From Eudromia elegans (Eukaryota; Chordata; Aves; Tinamiformes; Tinamidae), in assembly GCA_003342815.1 (NCBI GenBank), contig PTEX01000004.1, positions 1,612,001 through 1,676,000 on the forward strand: a DNA stretch of 64,000 bases, written 5' to 3'. Positions 56,501-64,000 of the stretch are shown one piece after another. The stretch's first letter is position 1. The number at the start of each line of letters is the position of its first letter. Both the position numbers and the translations under genes were made by a program. The notes under the pieces are model-generated. The model saw nothing but the letters and a program-made list of their open reading frames with translations. It did not search any database and had not been told where the DNA came from.

Positions 56501-57304
56501 CTTATTCTCTCAAACTCATTTAAGTATCCACTTGTCAGGTATGCATAGTTCTTACCTGCTTAAGTAAGATGAGGTCATTTTTTTCCTGAACAGAACAGAA
56601 ATACAGTATACTGTGTAAAATTAAACTAAGCTGTAGATAGGTATTCCTGTGTGTATCTGAACTTCTGGTGTATTTAGATATGCTGGCTGTCTGATATTGC
56701 ATGTACTAGTTTTGCTGTGCATACAAAAGATTCGATACAGAAGTGGCTGAGCATTACAGAAAATTGGCTGCTGCTGCTTGTGTGAAGCAAGCTGGGTTGT
56801 CAACAATCATATGTTCAATTTAAACCAGCTCAGTTTAACTGAAAAAGCTTAGGGAGCAGCCTCATAGTCAGTTCAGGAAGCAAACTGAAGGAGGAAAGTA
56901 GTAACTTGGGTCAGTACAGACAAGGTAGATGATGTATCCTGGGCAGCTTCAGCTGACTCATTGGTTTTCACTGATTAGGCAAAAGATAAGCAAGCTCCTC
57001 TTCCACATGCATGCAGTTACCAGTGAGTTTTTAGCTATTGAGAACCATCTTATTAAAAAGCAGATAGCCATATTGCGTCCCAGGTTAGATCCTGCTACAA
57101 GTTAAATTGATGATAAAACTAGGAAATGATTGCACTTGAAAATTATTATTGTCTTAGTCCATTCGGTTACTGTCTAATGCAAAAAATGAGTAATTCATTT
57201 TAATTATACCAGTAGAGAAGAAACTGCACATTTCATTCGCACTTCATTTTACAGTTAACATTCCCACGAGCACAAGTGGTGTGCTCATTCCGTAATCTAG
57301 CTAG

Positions 57305-58918
<1,614 letters not shown>

Positions 58919-59225
58919 TAACAGTTGTCTATTTTTTGTTCTATGTTTGGTGCACAAACTAACTGAACTGACTGTTCAAAGCCTTGTATAGCAAAACTGG
59001 CAGTGACTCCAGATCTCTTTCCTTACCCTGATGATGGAGGATGGCTGCCTACAGTAAATCCCAGGGACTTTCTGTTCTCATTTTAAAGGATCAAAGAAAG
59101 AGCAGTCCCATTCCTTTGAGACAGTTCTTACCTCTTAAAAGGTTTTGTCTTCCACACTTGGACTCCTAGATCTGAGACTTTGGGGAGGAAAATAATTCTG
59201 CTCCTTCAGATCCTTGATGCAAAAG

Positions 59226-59270
59226 TATTATATAAATATATAAATATTTTTATATATCTATAAATAAATG
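59226..59270. repeat. TA-rich low-complexity tract
   Basis: Alternating TATA and AAATA units form a self-complementary AT-rich tract in intron 11. Confidence 0.75.
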
Positions 59271-59764
59271 TTATTCTTTATTTCACTGCAGACTTCAGCA
59301 TGTGACCTACCTGTGAGAATATTTATTCCAAAGACTACTATTCCAGTTCTCACTTGGGTTCAGAGCATAGTTTTCTATACTATCTTGCTCTGTGATGACC
59401 TCCTAAATGGAATTCTGGTATCTGCAATTCCTGATTCCTGCCTACAGTAAGCCTGTTGCAGTGGGCATGGCAGTCCCCTTGAAGGATGCCTGCCTTGGAG
59501 TTAGGAGATGCTACCTTAACAGTTTAATATGGACTTCTACTTTTTGACAAATTAAGTTGGCAGGAGATTATATGATTTTCTGCTTGTCCTTACTACATTT
59601 TAAAGCAGTAACTACATTTATTTTTGTGTCATTTTTGATTAGACATATATAGCCTGTCCTAGGCTGTATCAAAGTTCTCCATCATGCTTTTTCATACTTT
59701 GTTGTTCTATGAGTTAGACCCTAGGTTATATTAAGTTGCAGAGCTGCACTTCAAGAGAGTGTGC

Positions 59765-60345
59765 TTTGGCCTGTTCAGAGAACTGCCTGGAGTTTTCCCT
59801 GGGAGTATGATCTTGGAAAGAAGAGGAGTTCAGGAAAACTGGTAGCTTTTTCAAGGATTTCCCTCTGCCAAGCTCAAGCAGTGCATCCTGATATGCAGGA
59901 ACTAGAGCTAAGGTGGTGCATGGATTCCTGGGTGAACCAGTTGTTCCTGATGTAACTAAGACCTTAAAAAAAAAGGGAAGCACACAAGAGGTTGAGACAA
60001 GGACAGGTGACCTAGAAGGAATATAAAAACACTATCTGAGCATGCAGAGTTGGGATTAGGAAAGCCAAAGCCTATCATTTTGCTTCAGCCTGGTGACGGA
60101 AGGGAAAGGCAGCAAGGACTGCAAAGGAAGACTAGCAAAATTGTGGACCTGCTTCTGAATGGGGAACAGTAACAGAAGATGTGGAAAAAAGCCTAGGAAT
60201 TCAATGCCTTTATCAGCAAGACCGAGGCCTTTGGGAAACCCAGGCCCAGAGATGGATAGGGAAATTTGAAACAGTGGGGGCTTACCTTCAGTGGAGGAGG
60301 ATCGAATTAGGGGATATTTAAACAGCATGGACATACACAAGTCCT
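59765..60345 (+). mobile_element. CR1 LINE internal ORF2 fragment, 3' truncated
   Basis: In plus orientation this matches the part of CR1 ORF2 between the endonuclease and reverse transcriptase regions. Recognisable blocks are the TTCAGAGAACTGCCTGG segment (about 59774), CCAAGCTCAAGCAGTGCATCC (59868-59888), the AAGGACAGGTGACCTAGAAGG segment (59999-60019), the TTAGGAAAGCCAAAGCC segment (60056-60072) and ATACACAAGTCC (60333-60344). The frame is broken by many changes. The reverse transcriptase and 3' tail do not follow, which is unusual because CR1 copies normally lose the 5' end. Confidence 0.8.
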
Positions 60346-62674
60346 GTCAAAACTATTCAGTTTTGACTGAATCATAGATTTCTCTTAGAACATGTTAATA
60401 GAAATGAGTGCATTGACACAAAGGAGGGATGCAGTAACTTCTGGGTGGACATGGTGAAATGAATAGGCAGAAGGGGAGAAAAGGGAAATTAAAATCTCTC
60501 ACATGATACTGCTGCAAAGGAGAAGGTTCTGTACAGCCACAACTTAAACTGTGCAAACCTGATGTGCTCTAACATTACATGAGCAAACGCAGAGTCTCGC
60601 TGTCAGCTGGATTCTTTCTCCTCTTTTAGCTAAGATCTTTACTAAAACTGGCTGGTTTCATGGAGTGTTTATAAAGTACTGTTTGTTCCCTTCCAAAACC
60701 GATCTGTAACTTTTATTGCTGTGCTTAAAAATGTTCTTTTCCTGTCAAGCTATTTACAAGTCTTTCAACCTCCCAGAAAACGATTCAAGTTTTGTACATT
60801 TGCTTTAACACTAAAGACTCATTTCTATAGCACTGCTGTGGATGCTAAATGCTCTAAATCAAGAGGAAACGCTCATTTAGTATTTTAGGGTGTGTCTGAG
60901 CAAAACAAATCCAGGGCAAAATGAATTATTAACTTCAAAATGAATGAACAAATCCTGATTTAACTTGGCTGATGGAGTCTTTTTTCCAAATTAGCATAAT
61001 CCACTTTGAAGTTCAAAACAAGTGCATATTTTGGACCCAGAGCATTGGCAAGCAGAGTTGATAAGGAGCAGATTGTTGTGTAGACAACTTGGTTTTTTTC
61101 TGATGCAGTGAATGGAGATTGGTGTCAAACAATAACTAAGTCTGCCATCAGAACAGATCCCTTTGAATTATGGCAACAAAATCTAGGAGGAAAAAATAAA
61201 TGAAAAAATAAAGCTAGAAAGGGACAAGGGCCTCTAAAAGTCTATGCCTCAGGGACTTGGGTAGGTTGTCCGTGTGTGCATGGATGCTAGCTAGTGGTCT
61301 TACCCTGGATGCCTTCTATATGTACTACATCCAGCTCTGGAGCTTGGGGGAGAAAAACTGAAGTTGTAAATGGTGAGATTTGTAATGCTTCCTTGTTCTT
61401 ATTAAATAAACCCACATGATGGGGAGCATTTCTCAGTTACAATCTTCACTGTTTTATGTAAATAAAACTTCCTTGCCTGAAAATATTTGGCGCAGGATCA
61501 GAGTGAAGTCCCTCATAACCTGCATCCCTGTGGGCTGGTGCTTTCTTTTCAGTGTTGAAAAATACATTACACTCTCCTGAAGCTAGAGTTCACTAATGCC
61601 ATTTCCTTTGTAGTCTTGGCTAGTCACATGGTCCTTTTTGTTTTAAATTAATAAAATCCTAAATCTGCGTTCAAGTATAACAGTTAACAGACTCTTTCAA
61701 CACAAATTCAACCTTAAATTGTTTCCATATGGGGTCTTTACTTAAAGCTCTGGTAAAGCATGCCCACGCTTTTTTTGTTTTTTACTGAAGTCCAACTTCT
61801 GGACTTGTCATTCCCCCGTATTTTAGAGTGCAGAGATTCTTGCTGCCAAATATAACAAGCATGAGGGGCCATTGTTTAAAGAAACAAAAACTTGAACTAT
61901 CCGTCCAGGAAGGAAAAACATGTAGGGATATTAACCCCTGTCTACCAACTAGTCTCAAGAGACAGGCATTTGATCCAGAACATGTTAAAATTGTAGCATT
62001 ATTGTTGAGTTAGTGGCATTCTAAAGGAATGCAGAGTGTCTCTCTCTGAGCAAACTTTAAATTCTAAGGAGTGCAAAATGCCAGCCTAGCCTCTGGGTTC
62101 GGAAATGGCATGGGACTTGGAAGTAATTTTCTGATGTCATCTCTTTGTCACTTGCCATGTATAAGCAAATCAGCATCTCCTGCTGTGGCAAGTTGGTGTG
62201 CAGTGACTGACTTTGCTGGACCTAAGAAATTGCAGCTTAGGGTTTGATTCTCCATGAACTCTATTGTAAACCAGTCTCTGCTCAAAGAGAATGCAGAGTG
62301 TAATTGTTTAAGCAGGGATGTTCACATGTCTCGTACAGACTAGCAGATGTTCGATCACTGCTAACTTCACGTGACTTATCTTTGGGACATAATTGTGAGA
62401 AACCTTGTGCTTCACTAGAAACATCCTCCAAGTGGTGCTTTTGTAGCGGCTTCAGCCAGTGGGACTTGCTTTCTAGGGATAAAAAGGTTGGAATCCTACT
62501 GGAGAACTTCTTTGTTCATTCCTTGGGTATGTTGGCAAAAATCTCTCAATTTTATTTACGATAGGTGGTAAAATTCTGTTCAGGTAAAATAGCAGTCTGC
62601 AGGAATGCAAAAAGGAAAATGTGCTGTTAATTTTCTTGCATCTGTTTGCTGATATACTGTGGTCTCTTTCTTAG

Positions 62675-62794
<120 letters not shown>

Positions 62795-62950
62795 ACTCCC
62801 TCCGTGTGCCTTGGTGGGAGGAGCACACCCCATGGGACCCTGTGTGGCACGCAAGCTGCAGAGTCCATGAACAACACACTTATGACTGCTTAGCATACAA
62901 GACATTTCCTCACAATACTGAAGTGGCCACATCAGCTCTAAATGGCATTT

Positions 62951-62958
62951 TGTAAATA
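62951..62958 (+). promoter_or_regulatory. Pumilio response element (UGUAAAUA)
   Basis: TGTAAATA is an exact match to the UGUANAUA consensus recognised by PUM1/PUM2, lying 157 bases after the stop codon. Pumilio proteins usually lower mRNA stability or translation. Binding here is inferred from the motif alone, and an 8-mer with one free base occurs often by chance. Confidence 0.45.
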
Positions 62959-63047
62959 GGGAGAGGAAACAAAGGCTTTGATTCCTGTGTGTCTTCAGGG
63001 TCTGGCCCTAGAGGTGCTTGGCTTTATTTTTTTTTCGTACTGTTTTT

Positions 63048-63056
63048 TTATTTATT
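63048..63056 (+). promoter_or_regulatory. AU-rich element nonamer
   Basis: TTATTTATT in a T-rich context matches the UUAUUUA(U/A)(U/A) nonamer of class AU-rich elements that control mRNA decay. It is a single copy, so the effect may be weak. Confidence 0.4.
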
Positions 63057-63371
63057 TGTCACAATGAATTCACGGCAACCCTAGTTGGCTGTGGGTGATC
63101 AGCTCGGACTTGTATGCACCATTAGCCTTCCCAATGCTGGCTGAGATGTTGTGAGCGTGTGTGATGCTGGCATGGCAGCATTCCCAGTGTCACTGCTAGG
63201 TGTCTGACCTTTCCGGTAAGGAGCGAGCTGACCTGTCTGATCATTCAGGAACTCCTAGAGAAACTGTTGTTTGCTAACTTTACCATATTTAACAAGATGG
63301 ATAATCAACCAAAGCATTTTTTCTTTGCAATTACTTGTGTTTAAAACTTAAAGTTAGCCTTTTTTTAAAAA

Positions 63372-63377
63372 AATAAA
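63372..63377 (+). terminator. SPTLC2: Poly(A) signal AATAAA
   Basis: A canonical AATAAA hexamer about 580 bases after the stop codon is followed by GT-rich TGTGTTGTTGAC, which resembles a downstream cleavage element. Cleavage would be expected at about 63388-63400. Additional distal sites beyond the window are possible. Confidence 0.6.
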
Positions 63378-64000
63378 TGTGTTGTTGACAAGTCGTTGAC
63401 AGGACCATTGTTCCCAAACATTATTTAGTTTTGTAAGCCGCGAGCAGAAATCTTCTGGGACTCTAGCCTCTTCCCAGTATGGGTACCAGATTGCCTCCTG
63501 GTTTTAACAGTAACTGTCTTCTTGATATAGGGTAAGTGGTTAAGAGATTTTTTTTTTTTCATAGGTGGAGCCTTGTCTTCCTTCTGACATACTTCTGATT
63601 TTTTTTTTTTTAAGCAGCTTTAGTGAGTTTTATTTTTTCACCTGAAATGTTTGTTCTACCAATGAATTTATCTTTTACTATAAAACTGTCATAAAACCAT
63701 GAGCAAGCATATCTGGTAACTGATAGGTTCTAGAAAGATATTCTTGAAATCAGACTGTAGCAAGCCTTGTGCTTTCTGGTAAGATCAGAACCTCTCAAAA
63801 ATCAGGGGTATGTAGTGGATGATGACTACTAGGAAAAGCACTTATTTCATGCAGATCTGTGAAAGAGTGATTGCTACCCTTTACCACGTTAATTCACTGT
63901 TTCTTGTCATATTTGAGATGTTTTTCGTTGGCCTCGCTGTGCAAGGCTTTTATGCAAACAGTATAGACAGCCTGGGTCTTGTATCAAATGTATTTTTTTA

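Larger units (their letters stand above)
62795..64000 (+). other. SPTLC2: SPTLC2 3' UTR and downstream sequence
   Basis: The untranslated region begins directly after the TGA and certainly reaches the first poly(A) signal at 63372. It may run past the window end, because SPTLC2 transcripts often have long 3' UTRs and no stronger terminal signal is seen. The first 550 bases contain a Pumilio-type element and an AU-rich element. Later sequence has T runs near 63548-63560 and 63600-63612. No other gene is visible. Confidence 0.7.

Overview
The window is nuclear DNA from a vertebrate, most likely a bird. The evidence is one split gene with GT-AG introns, degraded CR1 retrotransposon pieces (the typical avian/reptilian LINE) and otherwise low repeat content. 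All recognised coding sequence belongs to one plus-strand gene, SPTLC2. It encodes the long-chain-base subunit 2 of serine palmitoyltransferase, the ER enzyme that condenses L-serine with palmitoyl-CoA in the first step of sphingolipid synthesis.

Layout. 1-4400 is gene-free upstream DNA with a minus-strand CR1 3' end near 1577-1815. About 4430-5560 is a GC/CpG-rich promoter island with five inverted CCAAT boxes, GC boxes and a CRE-like site. The probable start codon is at 4973, and exon 1 is interrupted by a 165-base assembly gap (4994-5158). Exons 2-12 (16296-16490, 23640-23794, 24888-25036, 25354-25478, 29181-29274, 32107-32212, 32972-33191, 34582-34708, 57381-57516, 58738-58867, 62675-62794) join in frame to 518 residues. 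That equals human SPTLC2 from residue 45 to 562 with no insertion or deletion. The 3' UTR follows from 62795, with a Pumilio-type site, an AU-rich element and a poly(A) signal at 63372.

Introns range from 317 bases (intron 4) to 22.7 kb (intron 9). They hold CR1 fragments (8520-8990, 50219-50323, 59765-60345), AT/CA microsatellites, a 33-base A run, a short 11-base tandem repeat and no other gene I can support. I saw no rRNA, tRNA, CRISPR array or operon-like structure.

I found no new multi-gene system. The points most worth a second look are: the CCAAT-box cluster; the frame mismatch across the exon 1 gap; a possible in-frame tandem acceptor at exon 7; natural residues Gln183 and Ala384 at positions linked to human sensory neuropathy; and an internal, 3'-truncated CR1 fragment in the last intron. 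Comparisons with human SPTLC2 come from memory of that protein, not from a search.
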